Positions 8,607-16,582 are shown, counted from the first letter of the stretch. The stretch: 64,000 nt of DNA from Paenibacillus sp. AN1007 (GCF_040702995.1 NZ_CP159992.1:3187501-3251500), one strand, 5' to 3'. Notes: generated by a model not told the origin, from the sequence alone. Numbers and translations are program-made.

Positions 8607-9644
8607 TTAATGCGATTTCAAATGTTCAACCAGCCAAGCCGCGAATTTTTCCTTCTCTTCAAATTGGGGGTAATGCGCAGATTGCTCAAAGATCACGAGT
8701 CCTTTCTCTGGTGCCTTCAATCTTTCCAGATAATCGCTGGCTGCCTTCAGGGTTGTCATATAATCATACTTCCCCATCAGAAAATACACCGGAATGTGAA
8801 CCTGTTCTACAAGTTCGGGCAAAGGATGATCTAACGACTCTCGCACAAGACGATCTTGTGATCGGAGAATTCCAGTATAAAACCGGATCACATCCAGTCC
8901 ATTGTATTCCGGACTTAACAGAAATCCGGCAGCATAATCGATATTTTCATGAATCATCCTGGCTGATCCACCATACTTTTGCACATAAGTTCGAGGTGTT
9001 AGCCCTTCACCCTGCTGGACGGAATCACGCAAAAGCTCCAATTGCTTCACATCTTTCCTGTTTCCTGCTTTCTCTGCCTGCTGTATTGTATAATCCAACG
9101 TTACCATTTCGCTCTGAATGGTGTCGGCTGTCTGTCCGATTCCAATGTATGCCTGAAATTGTTCCGGCGCTTTGGCAGCTGCTTTCATCCCGATATATGT
9201 ACCAAACGAATGACCGACCAAGATCACCTGCTCCTGATCCAGTTCCTTTGTAATATGCTTAGTTAAAGCTATGAGATCATCGACGAGCGTATCTGTTGTC
9301 AGATCCGAATAATCTTCTGTAAAATGATACGACTTCCCGCTTCCGCGTTGATCATAATGCACAATTGTAAAATACTGCTCCAACTCACGCTGGTACTTTC
9401 TCACGTAAGGAATTTCAGAATATCCCGGCCCACCATGTACAAAAAGCAGCACCGGATTCGCTCGATCCGCTCCTCGAATCATCACTTCATGGCCTGTGCC
9501 ATTAACAACAACCTGCTCCAGTCGGCTAATACTGTTCTCCCCTTGAATATTCGGAGTCCATGTAGGAAAGATGAGAGATAGCAGTATCATACCAATGATG
9601 ATGAACATCGTGTACTTGCAAGCCTTGGCTATCTTCTTTCTCAT
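8607..9644 (-). CDS. Membrane-anchored alpha/beta hydrolase (proline iminopeptidase-like)
   Basis: The 345-residue protein begins with a basic stretch and one hydrophobic segment (about residues 11-27), so it is membrane-anchored or exported. The catalytic domain carries VHGGPGYSE near residue 69, the oxyanion-hole motif typical of S33 prolyl iminopeptidases, then YDQRGSGKS, the nucleophile Ser146 in GHSFG, an Asp in MGKYDYMT and a His in QSAHYPQ. It probably hydrolyses an ester or an N-terminal peptide bond; the substrate is not known. A GGAG lies 5 bases before the ATG. Its start is only 11 bases from the stop of the TraB-like gene upstream, so the two are likely cotranscribed. Confidence 0.88.
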   Translation of the reverse strand: MRKKIAKACKYTMFIIIGMILLSLIFPTWTPNIQGENSISRLEQVVVNGTGHEVMIRGADRANPVLLFVHGGPGYSEIPYVRKYQRELEQYFTIVHYDQRGSGKSYHFTEDYSDLTTDTLVDDLIALTKHITKELDQEQVILVGHSFGTYIGMKAAAKAPEQFQAYIGIGQTADTIQSEMVTLDYTIQQAEKAGNRKDVKQLELLRDSVQQGEGLTPRTYVQKYGGSARMIHENIDYAAGFLLSPEYNGLDVIRFYTGILRSQDRLVRESLDHPLPELVEQVHIPVYFLMGKYDYMTTLKAASDYLERLKAPEKGLVIFEQSAHYPQFEEKEKFAAWLVEHLKSH

Positions 9645-9655
9645 ATGCTCTCCTT

Positions 9656-10291
9656 TTACTTTAACGGATAAATCCAGTCAACCGCTTCATCCTGAAATTC
9701 ATCATGAAAGATATAATTGTGGTCCGCCCCTACGATACAGAGGATTCGCTTACCTGTGTGATCCTTAATCGCGTTCTTCACTCGCTGCATCATAATTTGG
9801 TTGCGAACGAGCCAGCGAACCGTTTGCGATGTGGGGTTGATCTCATATAACCATTCGTATTTCATTCTGGTGATTTGGTCAAACTCATTGGAATTAAACG
9901 GGATGTTCCCATAGGTGCTCGTTTCCATCTGCTTCGCAAACCATGCATCATCCTGCTGCTCCAGTGCTTTTCGTGCTTCGGCATCATATCCGTTAAATGG
10001 ATCAAAATCATTCCACACATCGAGTTCAAACCAATCGATCGGTACAAAGGGAATGCGCTGTTCTTCACACAGCGGAAAGATCATATCCCAATACTCACTT
10101 GCAGGTTCTCCCCAGTACCCCTTGTCCTCTGGATCATTCCTATACTTCAGCCAGCTCTGTGGATGCACTTCACCACAAATTACGTCTGGTTGGAAGTCGT
10201 TAATGATCCGCTTATATAAAGACAGGGAACAGCTGTACCGTTCCCTGAGTGCTTCATTATGAATCGTTCCTAATAATCCAACGGTTGTCAT
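9656..10291 (-). CDS. Uncharacterised protein with TraB/TIKI-like sequence features
   Basis: The 211-residue cytoplasmic protein is not firmly recognised. It has an N-terminal GLLGTIHNEALRERY segment, an internal DVICGEVHPQSW segment and a C-terminal CIVGADHNYIF segment. Two G-x-x-H elements at the ends and an acidic residue between them recall the TraB/TIKI (EreA/ChaN-like) fold, whose known members include metalloproteases, but the match is by eye only. Its start codon overlaps the stop of the upstream acetyltransferase gene by one base (TGATG), so the two are translationally coupled. Confidence 0.65.
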   Translation of the reverse strand: MTTVGLLGTIHNEALRERYSCSLSLYKRIINDFQPDVICGEVHPQSWLKYRNDPEDKGYWGEPASEYWDMIFPLCEEQRIPFVPIDWFELDVWNDFDPFNGYDAEARKALEQQDDAWFAKQMETSTYGNIPFNSNEFDQITRMKYEWLYEINPTSQTVRWLVRNQIMMQRVKNAIKDHTGKRILCIVGADHNYIFHDEFQDEAVDWIYPLK

Positions 10292-10866
10292 CAGTCAAGC
10301 TCCCTTTTTGCCAGATACTCATCCTTCGTTAATCCGAACAGAATAAAATCCATATATCTCCCATTAATGTACGCCACCTGACGACGAATTCCCTCCTGCA
10401 CACACCCCAGTTTCTGCATCATTCTTGCTGATCCTTCGTTACCTTCCAGCACATAATCATTGAACTTGTGGAGTCTGCGCTCCAAAAAAGCATAGCTCAG
10501 CAAAATATTCATTGCACTTGTGCCGTATCCCCTGCCGCGATAAGGCTTATCAATGACAATGCCGATACTAAACGTTCCGTTACGCTCATCGATGCTGTTC
10601 AGATTAATTCCGCCTATGATATCCCCATCAAGATTTTCAACGGTAAACATGATCCGGCCATTCGTTGATGAGAACGCTGCATTCTGTTCCACGAATTGTT
10701 TAGCCCCAGATATGGTTGGCGGGAGCTCGACAGCACACTCAAGCAAAATGCGCGCAGGAGAATCAAAGCCTTCCGCATACACGCTCTCCCAATCCTCTTC
10801 CTCAATAGCTCGCAGCCGGACCTTGTCATCCTGCCAGTAATACTGACTGTAATCGATCGTTCTCAT
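10291..10866 (-). CDS. GNAT family N-acetyltransferase (RimJ/RimL-like)
   Basis: The 191-residue protein carries the RimJ/RimL-type GNAT signature: VRLRAIEEEDWE at the N terminus, IGIVIDKPYRGRGYGTSAM as the acetyl-CoA loop near residue 110 and NEGSARMMQKLGCVQEG toward the C terminus. It would acetylate a protein N terminus or a small amine in the cytoplasm. The gene overlaps the next one by a single base (TGATG). It belongs to a same-strand run of three acetyltransferase genes and a NIPSNAP gene at 10.3-12.3 kb. Confidence 0.9.
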   Translation of the reverse strand: MRTIDYSQYYWQDDKVRLRAIEEEDWESVYAEGFDSPARILLECAVELPPTISGAKQFVEQNAAFSSTNGRIMFTVENLDGDIIGGINLNSIDERNGTFSIGIVIDKPYRGRGYGTSAMNILLSYAFLERRLHKFNDYVLEGNEGSARMMQKLGCVQEGIRRQVAYINGRYMDFILFGLTKDEYLAKRELD

Positions 10867-10908
10867 ATGGATCGCCCTCCCTGTAAGCAGGTTTTGTATA
10901 ACTCTGAT

Positions 10909-11376
10909 TCAATTTACTTTCAGTCGATAAATAACCTCATCATCGGCATTCGTCTGATTCTCACTCACAAATGACACACTTGTATATAGGTGCTGAGCGA
11001 TGTGATTATCTCGTTCAACAGTCAATGAAATGATACGGCAGGACGGATGCTTCCGGATGATGAAGTCGATCACGGCGCTCAAAGCCCGTTTCCCCATTCC
11101 TTGACCTTGAAACGACTTGTCAATCTGGAAGCCGCCGATCCAGTAGTTATCTGTGCTCCCAGGTGTATAACTCAAATAAAAGAAGCCGAAGACTCGGCCC
11201 TCCATCTCCAAAACGTAAGGATCAAACGCTTCATCCCACGGTTTGACATAAGCATAGGCGAGGCCCTCTATCACACTTGGAACCAGATGGGTCTGGTTTT
11301 CATACAGCGAAATCTGCAGTGCCTCTTCCCAATTATCTCGTGTAACAGGGTGAATCTGGATTATATTTGTTCTCAT
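10909..11376 (-). CDS. GNAT family N-acetyltransferase (diamine/spermidine acetyltransferase-like)
   Basis: The 155-residue protein is a compact GNAT. The segment GGFQIDKSFQGQGMGKRAL holds the acetyl-CoA-binding QGQGMG loop, and VERDNHIAQHLYTSVSFVSE matches the C-terminal half of PaiA/BltD-type polyamine acetyltransferases. The polyamine assignment is by resemblance only. A GGAG lies 6 bases before the ATG. A second protein with the same layout is encoded at 34959-35411. Confidence 0.85.
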   Translation of the reverse strand: MRTNIIQIHPVTRDNWEEALQISLYENQTHLVPSVIEGLAYAYVKPWDEAFDPYVLEMEGRVFGFFYLSYTPGSTDNYWIGGFQIDKSFQGQGMGKRALSAVIDFIIRKHPSCRIISLTVERDNHIAQHLYTSVSFVSENQTNADDEVIYRLKVN

Positions 11377-11442
11377 GTGATCTCCTCATTCAGCGTTCAA
11401 TACTATCCTGCTGTAAGCACCGATAATGCGGATTTTCACGGC

Positions 11443-11937
11443 TTACACCTCAATTGAAAATACCGCCACTTGTTTCCCGTTGATACCCACATTTTTCTCA
11501 TGAATCATGCCATTCTTTTGCGCGATTCGCATAGAACCCGCATTCCCGTGTTGAATCAAAGATATGAGACGTTTATGACCCAGCCGCAGACCGTGTTCTT
11601 TCCACGCTTTAGCCTGCTCATATCCGTATCCCTGCCCCCAAAATGGCTCTCTGACCCAGTAACCCACTTCCAACTCTTTCATACCTTCAATGACCTGCGG
11701 GATTAATCCCGAAGTACCGATAAGCTGGCCATCTTCTTTGTTAAACGCCAGAAAAAGCCCTTGGCCGCTCTTATTCCACTGCACAAATTTCTCCAGCGAC
11801 TGCATCGTCTCTTCCTTCGTCCAAGGACCACCATGCCGGATATATTTCATGACATTGGGCTCGCTTGTCATCGTATACAGATGTTCAAAATCATCTTTGG
11901 TATATTCACGGAACGTAAGCCGTTTGGTCTCCAGCAT
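11443..11937 (-). CDS. GNAT family N-acetyltransferase
   Basis: The 164-residue protein begins with LETKRLTFREYTKDDFEHLY, the common opening of RimJ/RimL-like acetyltransferases. It continues with GYWVREPFWGQGYGYEQA as the acetyl-CoA loop near residue 95 and HGNAGSMRIAQKNGMIHEK near residue 130. Substrate is unknown. An AGGAG precedes the ATG by 8 bases. It lies 25 bases downstream of the NIPSNAP gene on the same strand and 66 bases upstream of the next acetyltransferase gene, so the three could share a transcript. Confidence 0.88.
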   Translation of the reverse strand: MLETKRLTFREYTKDDFEHLYTMTSEPNVMKYIRHGGPWTKEETMQSLEKFVQWNKSGQGLFLAFNKEDGQLIGTSGLIPQVIEGMKELEVGYWVREPFWGQGYGYEQAKAWKEHGLRLGHKRLISLIQHGNAGSMRIAQKNGMIHEKNVGINGKQVAVFSIEV

Positions 11938-11962
11938 TCAGAACACTCCTTGCGGTAATAGT

Positions 11963-12319
11963 TTAACGTAAAATCGTCCGTTCTCGATCCACCGTTGAAG
12001 TGAAAAATTGCTGCCTTATCTCCTGACGAAACACTTCAGAGGATCGATGTCTTCCAAGCTGATCATATCGTTCCTGTACTCGCCGTATATGGTCTTGATC
12101 TGCCTTAATCTTTTGTTCAATCTCTTCATACTGTTCCATCGTATCGTATTCCCACATTGCAAAGATTTCACTGTTCTCTTCGTCCAGCTGCGTATGCCAT
12201 CGGCCTATCAGTCTGGCTCCGTATTTCAGCTGCGCAGGAAGCAGAATATCATTAAAGAGCGCGTTAAATTCATCGACAAAACTAGAAGCAACAACATACG
12301 TTTTCCTGCGGTAAATCAC
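11963..12319 (-). CDS. NIPSNAP family protein
   Basis: The 118-residue protein has the ferredoxin-like NIPSNAP layout: an opening MIYRRKTYVV strand, LLPAQLKYGARLIGRWHT, then EIFAMWEYDTMEQYEEIE and a charged C-terminal helix. The family is a small dimeric alpha/beta barrel type with no established bacterial reaction. The start is a GTG 8 bases after an AGGAGG. The right end of an IS200/IS605 element lies only about 38 bases upstream of this start, so the native promoter was probably displaced by the insertion. Confidence 0.82.
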   Translation of the reverse strand: MIYRRKTYVVASSFVDEFNALFNDILLPAQLKYGARLIGRWHTQLDEENSEIFAMWEYDTMEQYEEIEQKIKADQDHIRRVQERYDQLGRHRSSEVFRQEIRQQFFTSTVDRERTILR

Positions 12320-12356
12320 CGGTATAACCTCCTCTCATCGAACGATGATTCCACTT

Positions 12357-12501
12357 TTGACACTCCCACCCCTAAAGGGGCAAGGTCACTAAGGTGACTG
12401 GGATTCTTAGCTATCTTAACGTCCTCATTTCATTTCTGCTTTGAACAGATGCTAAGACCAGGGTAAGCCATTACCCCTCCTAAGACAGTGCATATAGCAT
12501 C
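12357..12501 (-). ncRNA. Putative omega-RNA (reRNA) 3' part and IS right end
   Basis: Downstream of tnpB the minus strand carries GAATCCC (12400-12406), a five-base hairpin (12385-12389 with 12394-12398), a CCCC/GGGG hairpin (12369-12372 with 12377-12380) and the terminal GGGAGTGTCAA. The outer TCCCA and TGGGA segments can pair and enclose both hairpins. This is the arrangement of IS605 right ends that become the scaffold of TnpB guide RNA, so the first bases beyond 12357 (toward lower coordinates) would be the guide. Confidence 0.55.
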
Positions 12502-13580
12502 TTAGGCTGATTGACTGTTACCGCCAATCACAGTTGCGCAGCGAATATTCATCGCCCCAACGATATCACGATGTTTCTTGAATCCACATGGGCACTTATA
12601 TCTTCGATCTTGTGCCTTGTTCTTTTTTGAACATTCCGGGCAGGTTTGACTTGTATAGGCAGGGTTCACATATTCTACTTTAATCCCTGCCATATTGGCT
12701 TTGTATTCAATGAATTGTGCCAAACGGTTGAATGACCAGGTGTGTAGATTCTTTTCGTTTTTACGACTTGTTCTTGTCGTCTGCCTAATATTTGTTAGCT
12801 GCTCTAAGCGAATGACAGAAGCCTTATTCTCGACTGCGAAATGAACAATTTCACGACTAACTTTGTGGTCTTTGTCTTTCATCCATCGTTGTTCTTTATC
12901 ATCTAACTTGCGAATAGCGTTCACTTTCTTTTGTTTTCCCAGCTTTTGACGAGCACTACGAAACTTCCGTTTCTTGTATTTGTTTTCTCGTCCATTCCCA
13001 AAAAAGCGAACTTGATCATCATCTGTGATGGCTACGGCAGGAACTTTTAGCCCTAAATCAACACCTAAAATCCGCACACCCGTTTTTTCAGTTGTTGGCA
13101 CGGTGACAGCAATTTGGGCTACCCACTTCCCTGAGCTTTTCGTGACACGGAGCGTACCAAGTTTATGCTTCAAAAGGTCAGCGTTTCGATGGTCCCTGCC
13201 TATAAACAATGCACAAATTTTTACACGCTTGGATTTTCCCTCTACCAGGAATGGAATAGAAATGTGCTTGAAGTCAAAAGAATAGTTTTGGTTATTCCAT
13301 ACGCAAATCGGTTTCTTTAGGATCGGTATGATTGCGTATTTACTTTTCTTAACTTTGGTAGAGAACACACTATTCGCATCTTTAATCGCTTGATTTTTTA
13401 CTGCACTTGGTAGATTACCAGGAACGTCTTTTGTTGTCTTCTTCAATCTTTTCTTTTCTTCTGCCATCTCGGCCACGAGTGTATTAACAACTCGGATATA
13501 TTCATGACTGCTTTGTTGCAATAATCGGATCTGCTCTTTTGTCGGCAGCGCTTTACCTTAACCGTTATGGTCTGAGACAT
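12502..13580 (-). pseudogene. tnpB: TnpB RNA-guided endonuclease with N-terminal frameshift
   Basis: The long reading frame (12502-13521, 339 codons from a TTG) encodes the RuvC-like TnpB nuclease. Asp155 (GVDLGLK), Glu240 (IRLEQL) and Asp319 (HRDIVGAMNI) are present, and a zinc ribbon has Cys at 294, 297, 310 and 312. The natural start is the ATG at 13578-13580 (MSQTITVKVK), but that frame only joins the rest if one base is restored near 13550: 1079 bases are present where 1080 would give 359 residues. The catalytic core is intact and could be made from the internal TTG without its first 20 residues. A sequencing error at this point is an alternative. Confidence 0.8.
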
Positions 13581-13585
13581 AGGCT

Positions 13586-13930
13586 TCACCCCCTTGTCTT
13601 TTGTTGTTCAACATAACGCTTGATGGTCTCACTTGATACATTTCCAGCAGTAGAGACAAAATAAGAACGTGTCCACAAACTGGGCAAATGCAGAAGGTGT
13701 GGAAACTCCTCTCGTAGTTTTTTTGATGTGACTCCTTTTATTTTTGCCATGATTTCGGCAGGGCTTAAAGTTGGAAGTGCATTGAGAAACATATGTATAT
13801 GGTCTTTGCCGCACTCCATGGCAACAATCACAATTTCAAGCTCTGTACATACCTCATGCACCAATTCCTTGAAGCGCTGTTCTACATCTGATTTGAGAAA
13901 TAACTTTCTCCTGTATCGAGGGCAGAACAC
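13586..13930 (-). CDS. tnpA: IS200/IS605 Y1 transposase TnpA, 5' end damaged
   Basis: The product from the first usable start (a GTG) is 114 residues. It has the HUH motif (KDHIHMF, His44 and His46) and the catalytic tyrosine (Tyr106 in TIKRYVEQQ) of Y1 single-strand transposases. Coding similarity appears to continue upstream in frame for about 15 codons (WNNKHNRIFVELSFV), as expected for a full-length enzyme, but that stretch has no ATG, GTG or TTG before an in-frame stop. A perfect 10-base tandem duplication (13966-13985) covers the expected start region. The present protein lacks part of the first beta strand and is probably inactive. Confidence 0.8.
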   Translation of the reverse strand: MFCPRYRRKLFLKSDVEQRFKELVHEVCTELEIVIVAMECGKDHIHMFLNALPTLSPAEIMAKIKGVTSKKLREEFPHLLHLPSLWTRSYFVSTAGNVSSETIKRYVEQQKTRG

Positions 13931-13965
13931 AAATGATAGTTCAACAAAGATACGGTTGTGTTTGT

Positions 13966-13985
13966 TATTCCATATTATTCCATAT
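13966..13985. repeat. Tandem 10-bp duplication at the tnpA start region
   Basis: TATTCCATAT occurs twice in immediate succession. A 10-base duplication shifts the reading frame by one. Confidence 0.8.
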
Positions 13986-14050
13986 CTATATTATATCAGT
14001 TTACATAGATGAATTGAAACAAGCTTGCAAAAATTAAAAACACAGACATT

Positions 14051-14092
14051 TCGGATACTTGAAGCATCACAATAGTGATACTCCGTATCCGA
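14051..14092. repeat. Nested inverted repeat (hairpin)
   Basis: Outer arms TCGGATAC (14051-14058) and GTATCCGA (14085-14092) enclose inner arms ATCAC (14066-14070) and GTGAT (14075-14079) around an AATA loop. It is not followed by a T run on either strand in terminator position. Confidence 0.75.
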
Positions 14093-14102
14093 CCTCACTT
14101 TC

Positions 14103-14143
14103 ATCCCACCTCTAAAGAATTGGGCTTTCTCGTTCGGGGATTC
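14103..14143 (-). mobile_element. Relic of a second IS200/IS605 right end
   Basis: The minus strand shows GAATCCCC (14136-14143), then GAGAAAGCCC, then a hairpin CCCAATTC/TTTA/GAGGTGGG (14105-14124) and GATGA. This is the layout of the right-end/omega-RNA terminus of TnpB elements, with two mismatches in the hairpin. No transposase gene accompanies it. Confidence 0.45.
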
Positions 14144-14377
14144 TGTAATAGAGCCATCGCGTCTTTCGCAGATACTCTATCTGGTTATTCCAATAATAAT
14201 TAGACAACATTTATGCACCCCTTGATTTGTAACCGTATACATACCTACTAAAAATCCCCCTCAACTCCAGCTTTTCGCCTGCGCAGCATTCCAATTCCTT
14301 ACATTCAATTGTACTCCTAAACTAAATATTGGTCTATCCATCTTCAGGATAATCGCGTCCCATACGGTCTGCTGCGT

Positions 14378-14845
14378 TTACCAGACGGATATCCGGGTTC
14401 GATTGTCGTTCTCATCGGTAATATAATCGAGCCTTTCACAGCCCAGTCGCTGCACATGATTGTATAATTCTTCTCGTATCTCAGCATCTTTCATGTAAAC
14501 CGCAGTGTAACAACTGTCGATGACAAGAAGTGCGATCTGACAATCACTCTCTGCGTAATCTTTATAGGTCTGTACATCCGGTACTGCATCCCCTCTCGGG
14601 AAGGCCTTCAAATCCGCAAAGATCAAATAATACTTCTGATCTTCCACAATGCGCTGCAGCTCTTCTCCCGTCATGCAGGGAGCATGATTTGGGAAAAGAC
14701 TTTCTCCCAGCGTATCATCAACTACAACATACGACTCTCCCCCGCCAACAAACCAGTCATAATTCGATATCCCGATCGGTTTAAGAATTTCTCCCAAAAA
14801 GCTGCCATAAGCATTAGGAATGTGGAATTGTATACCTCTCTTCAT
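14378..14845 (-). CDS. DUF2691 family protein
   Basis: The 155-residue cytoplasmic protein opens with MKRGIQFHIPNAYGSFLG and continues ISNYDWFVGGGESYV, the characteristic start of the Bacillales DUF2691 family, which has no known function. No transmembrane or signal segment is present. A GGAGG lies about 10 bases before the ATG. It is 23 bases downstream of the TmrB-like gene and on the same strand, so the two are probably cotranscribed. Confidence 0.8.
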   Translation of the reverse strand: MKRGIQFHIPNAYGSFLGEILKPIGISNYDWFVGGGESYVVVDDTLGESLFPNHAPCMTGEELQRIVEDQKYYLIFADLKAFPRGDAVPDVQTYKDYAESDCQIALLVIDSCYTAVYMKDAEIREELYNHVQRLGCERLDYITDENDNRTRISVW

Positions 14846-14868
14846 ATTCAGATTGCCTCCTCAGCTCT

Positions 14869-15396
14869 TCAGCCTTTGACTTTCTGCAAAATCAGATCTA
14901 CCACTCCACCCGTATCCAGATGATCCGTGGCAATGCGAGTTTCAAACTGATCCGCTTTGAATGCCTCAACACACTTGGGGGCCTGCTGATACTGCCAGCC
15001 GCCGAATGGATCTCCCCGTTTAGCCAAGCGCTCGTAGATTGTATCCAAAGACGCCGTCAGACAAAAATGATGCAGGTCATGGTCGATTTCTTTCAGCCCA
15101 TTATAGATGTAATCAAAGTTTACATTTTTATAGATCGTCATGGGGATAATGAGATGTTTATTATATTTCTGCTTAATCTCTCTGGCCGTCTTCACTGTCA
15201 AAACTCTCCACAGTTCGATATCTTGAAAATCGTCTGTACACTCTTCCTCCTGTCGATGTTCCTCTGGAAGAAGCTTTCTCAGCATATAACCAATCTCTTC
15301 CGGATCATAGATCATGCTGTTTTCGATTTTTGGTTGCAGTGCCGCTGCAGCTGAAGTTTTACCGGAACCAAATGCGCCATTGATCATGATGATCAT
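14869..15396 (-). CDS. TmrB-like P-loop ATP-binding protein
   Basis: The 175-residue protein has a Walker A motif right at the N terminus (INGAFGSGKTSAAA). It follows the TmrB pattern: YDPEEIGYMLRKLLPEE, DFQDIELWR, IIPMTIYKN and HHFCLTASLDTIYERLAKRG. TmrB of Bacillus subtilis is a membrane-associated ATP-binding tunicamycin-resistance protein; members of this family are also annotated as shikimate-kinase-like. This copy is shorter at the C terminus than TmrB, so resistance should not be assumed. An AGGAG lies 7 bases before the ATG. Confidence 0.8.
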   Translation of the reverse strand: MIIMINGAFGSGKTSAAAALQPKIENSMIYDPEEIGYMLRKLLPEEHRQEEECTDDFQDIELWRVLTVKTAREIKQKYNKHLIIPMTIYKNVNFDYIYNGLKEIDHDLHHFCLTASLDTIYERLAKRGDPFGGWQYQQAPKCVEAFKADQFETRIATDHLDTGGVVDLILQKVKG

Positions 15397-15459
15397 ACGA
15401 TCACTCCTCTATAACGATTATTATTAACTGCGTACTGCGTTACCTTCAATAATCATGCA

Positions 15460-15489
15460 AAATCCCGTCGGATTTGTCCAACAGGATTT
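15460..15489 (-). terminator. Terminator of the CUT2 sugar transporter operon
   Basis: Outer arms AAATCC (15460-15465) and GGATTT (15484-15489) with an inner paired GGA/TCC core are followed on the minus strand by TTTTGC, just after the last gene of the operon. Confidence 0.75.
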
Positions 15490-15495
15490 AAACAG

Positions 15496-16545
15496 TTAAA
15501 ATTTTCGATTATTCATCTCACGTTTGGCACTTTCTTTAGTAAATATATCCTCCCGGGGCACCATACGTTTGGGCAGCGTGCGTCCGGCAATGATCTCCTT
15601 GGTCGCCTGCATAAGCTGCGGCCCCAGCAGAGGGTTGCATTCCACCACTGCGTTAATCTGTCCATTCGCCAGAATGCCCAGCGCTTTTCGCGAGCCGTCT
15701 ACCGAAACAATGACAATGTCCTCTCCGGGTTTCAATCCAGCCTCCTGGATCGCACGAATCGCACCGAAGGCCATTTCATCATTATGAGCAAAAAGAACCT
15801 GCGGCCTTTCCTTTTCCGGCACTTGAAGAAAACCGTTCATAACCTGCCTGCCCTTGTCCTCTGTAAAATCAGCAGGAGCACTTTGTGAAAACAAAATATT
15901 TCCTTTGGAACCCAATACACTTCTAAAACCCTCTCCACGCTGGATCGACGGAGTTGATCCACTTGTACCCTGCAGTTCTGCAATGCGAATCGTTCCCGGC
16001 ACATTTCGCAATCGGTCTTGAATATATTTCCCGGCCTTTACACCTTCTTCATAGAAGTTCGAACCAATCGTGGTTACAAATAGAGAGGTATCCTTAACAT
16101 CTACAGACCGGTCGACGATAATTACCGGAATTCCCGCCTGCTTTGCCTCCTGAAGAATATCATTCCAGCCGGATTCCACGACCGGTGCAATAGCAATAAC
16201 ATCCACCTTTTGCTTAATAAAAGAACGAACAGCCTCGAATTGTTTCTTCTGAGACTGTTCTGCATTTTTCAAAATTAGTGTAATCCCGGATTCCTTAGCG
16301 GCATCCTGAATAGAAGTTGTATTGGCCATGCGCCAGGCACTCTCTGTACCCAGCTGTGAAAAACCCAGTATAATCGACTCTCTTGAAGGTGCACTGTACT
16401 CCCGCGACTGCATCCACTCCTCGACGGATGGCAGCGCATCAACGTTGGATGGAACAGGAAGGGGCTTTGGCTCAGGCTCGTATGCAGTGCAGCCCGCAAT
16501 ACACAATAGAAGCAGCACACACAACCAGCTCACAATATTCTTCAT
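15496..16545 (-). CDS. YtfQ-like sugar-binding lipoprotein (CUT2 family)
   Basis: The 349-residue precursor has a lipoprotein signal (LLLLCIAGC) and a type 1 periplasmic-binding fold. The segments GFSQLGTESAWRMANT, AIAPVVESGWNDIL, AELQGTSGSTPSIQRGEGF, FAHNDEMAFGAIRAI and VVECNPLLGPQLM follow the YtfQ galactofuranose-binding pattern. It captures a sugar outside the membrane for the YtfR/YtfT/YjfF-like importer. The start was set at the ATG with GAGGAAGG about 8 bases upstream. It is the last gene of the operon, 37 bases after the yjfF-like gene. The first gene of the operon encodes a paralog that is frameshifted, so this one may be the working receptor. Confidence 0.9.
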   Translation of the reverse strand: MKNIVSWLCVLLLLCIAGCTAYEPEPKPLPVPSNVDALPSVEEWMQSREYSAPSRESIILGFSQLGTESAWRMANTTSIQDAAKESGITLILKNAEQSQKKQFEAVRSFIKQKVDVIAIAPVVESGWNDILQEAKQAGIPVIIVDRSVDVKDTSLFVTTIGSNFYEEGVKAGKYIQDRLRNVPGTIRIAELQGTSGSTPSIQRGEGFRSVLGSKGNILFSQSAPADFTEDKGRQVMNGFLQVPEKERPQVLFAHNDEMAFGAIRAIQEAGLKPGEDIVIVSVDGSRKALGILANGQINAVVECNPLLGPQLMQATKEIIAGRTLPKRMVPREDIFTKESAKREMNNRKF

Positions 16546-16582
16546 GTGTTGTTCCTTCCTCCATCCTGGTTGACGCCCCTCT

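Larger units (their letters stand above)
12357..13985 (-). mobile_element. IS200/IS605 family insertion sequence, decaying (tnpA + tnpB)
   Basis: The element holds a Y1 HUH transposase gene (tnpA) followed 5 bases later by a TnpB gene on the minus strand. The right end is recognisable from the GGGAGTGTCAA terminus (12357-12367) preceded by two hairpins. The left end cannot be fixed from sequence alone; 13985 is only the outer limit of the sequence that reads as tnpA. Both genes are damaged at their 5' ends, so the copy is probably immobile. Confidence 0.8.
13986..14377. other. Non-coding stretch with IS relic and hairpin
   Basis: No gene is supported between tnpA and the DUF2691 gene. The stretch contains a TATAAT at about 13990 that could serve tnpA, a strong nested hairpin (14051-14092), a degenerate IS605-type right end (14103-14143) and an AT-rich remainder (14150-14377) in which nothing was recognised. 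Confidence 0.7.
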
